A stretch of 64,000 bases of DNA from Sulfurimonas sp. (GTDB lineage: Bacteria; Campylobacterota; Campylobacteria; Campylobacterales; Sulfurimonadaceae): NCBI RefSeq assembly GCF_029027405.1, contig NZ_CP093396.1, positions 1,798,001 through 1,862,000 on the forward strand. The letters are read 5' to 3'. The translations under genes and the position numbers were made by a program. Shown here piece after piece: positions 63,968 to 64,000 of this stretch; positions within the stretch are counted from its first letter, which is position 1, and each line of letters opens with the position of its first letter. Below the pieces are notes generated by a model. It saw only the letters and a program-made list of their open reading frames with translations. It was not told where the DNA came from and ran no database searches.

Positions 63968-64000
63968 ATGAGTCGAAAAAGAACAACATATACAGCAGAA
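63968..64000 (+). mobile_element. Start of IS3-type transposase (OrfA), runs off window
   Basis: ATG 63968 after AGAAGG encodes MSRKRTTYTAE, the typical start of an IS3/IS150-like OrfA (RKxYTAEFKxKVxLE). Only 11 residues are inside the window, so the element and its ends cannot be defined. It shows that the accessory block is bordered by an insertion sequence. Confidence 0.55.

Overview
The window looks like a chromosomal segment of a sulfur- and hydrogen-oxidising Campylobacterota bacterium, most likely Sulfurimonas or a close relative. Grounds: AT-rich coding sequence; rplI-hslV-hslU-era with an Msh/Cts-type cluster downstream; a split ATP synthase operon (b', b, delta, alpha, gamma, beta, epsilon, without a and c subunits) joined to parA/parB and to tolQRAB-pal; a NiFe-hydrogenase maturation cluster; and a sigma-28 promoter of the epsilonproteobacterial kind before flaG. 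The genus is inferred from gene content and order, not from a marker gene. No rRNA, tRNA or CRISPR array was found.

Layout. 1-5300: 5' part of ligA, a MATE transporter that seems to start at AUU, an alanine dehydrogenase/PNT-like oxidoreductase, two small proteins and an MFS transporter. 5300-12200: flaG, argG, a ferredoxin-thioredoxin-reductase/rhodanese fusion, rplI, hslVU, era and a Csd6/Pgp2-like L,D-peptidase. 12324-12611: a decayed reading frame. 12694-22026: a nine-gene mshIJKLMN-(unknown)-mshE-mshG cluster, the inner-membrane and secretin machinery of an MSHA-type pilus or Cts-type DNA-uptake system, with no pilin genes. 22038-44446: mostly minus-strand housekeeping genes (yigZ, yebC, ttcA-like, mtnN, nitrilase, fabD, a degenerate NtrC-like regulator, slyD, cpoB-pal-tolBARQ, atpCDGAHFF', parB-parA, birA, fmt, proB, obg, rpmA, rplU). 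44509-55113: hydrogenase maturation genes (hypA, hypX, hypE, then hypD, hypC, hypB and a NicO nickel transporter) interrupted by an aldo/keto reductase, a KAP NTPase, a SixA-like phosphatase and a Fic protein.

55229-64000 is accessory DNA: a transposase-derived zinc-ribbon protein, a minus-strand run of small stress or detoxification proteins, a BrnTA toxin-antitoxin pair, and then a plus-strand block that resembles integron gene cassettes. Its main content is a translationally coupled gene pair: a 618-aa protein that joins a LOG/SLOG Rossmann domain, a protein-kinase-like domain and a SAM methyltransferase, and an 800-aa protein with two family-2-type glycosyltransferase domains. Imperfect palindromes that begin with TATAACAA/CATAACAA at the stop codon of the preceding gene and end with CGTTATG flank the next small gene, as attC sites do. 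The block ends inside a truncated antitoxin gene and is followed by the start of an IS3-type transposase. This pair is the best candidate here for an undescribed system.

A second notable signal is a dispersed intergenic element of about 130-150 bp. It occurs twice in the window, once directly before era and once directly before hypB, in the same orientation relative to the gene, and in both cases it supplies the ribosome binding site.
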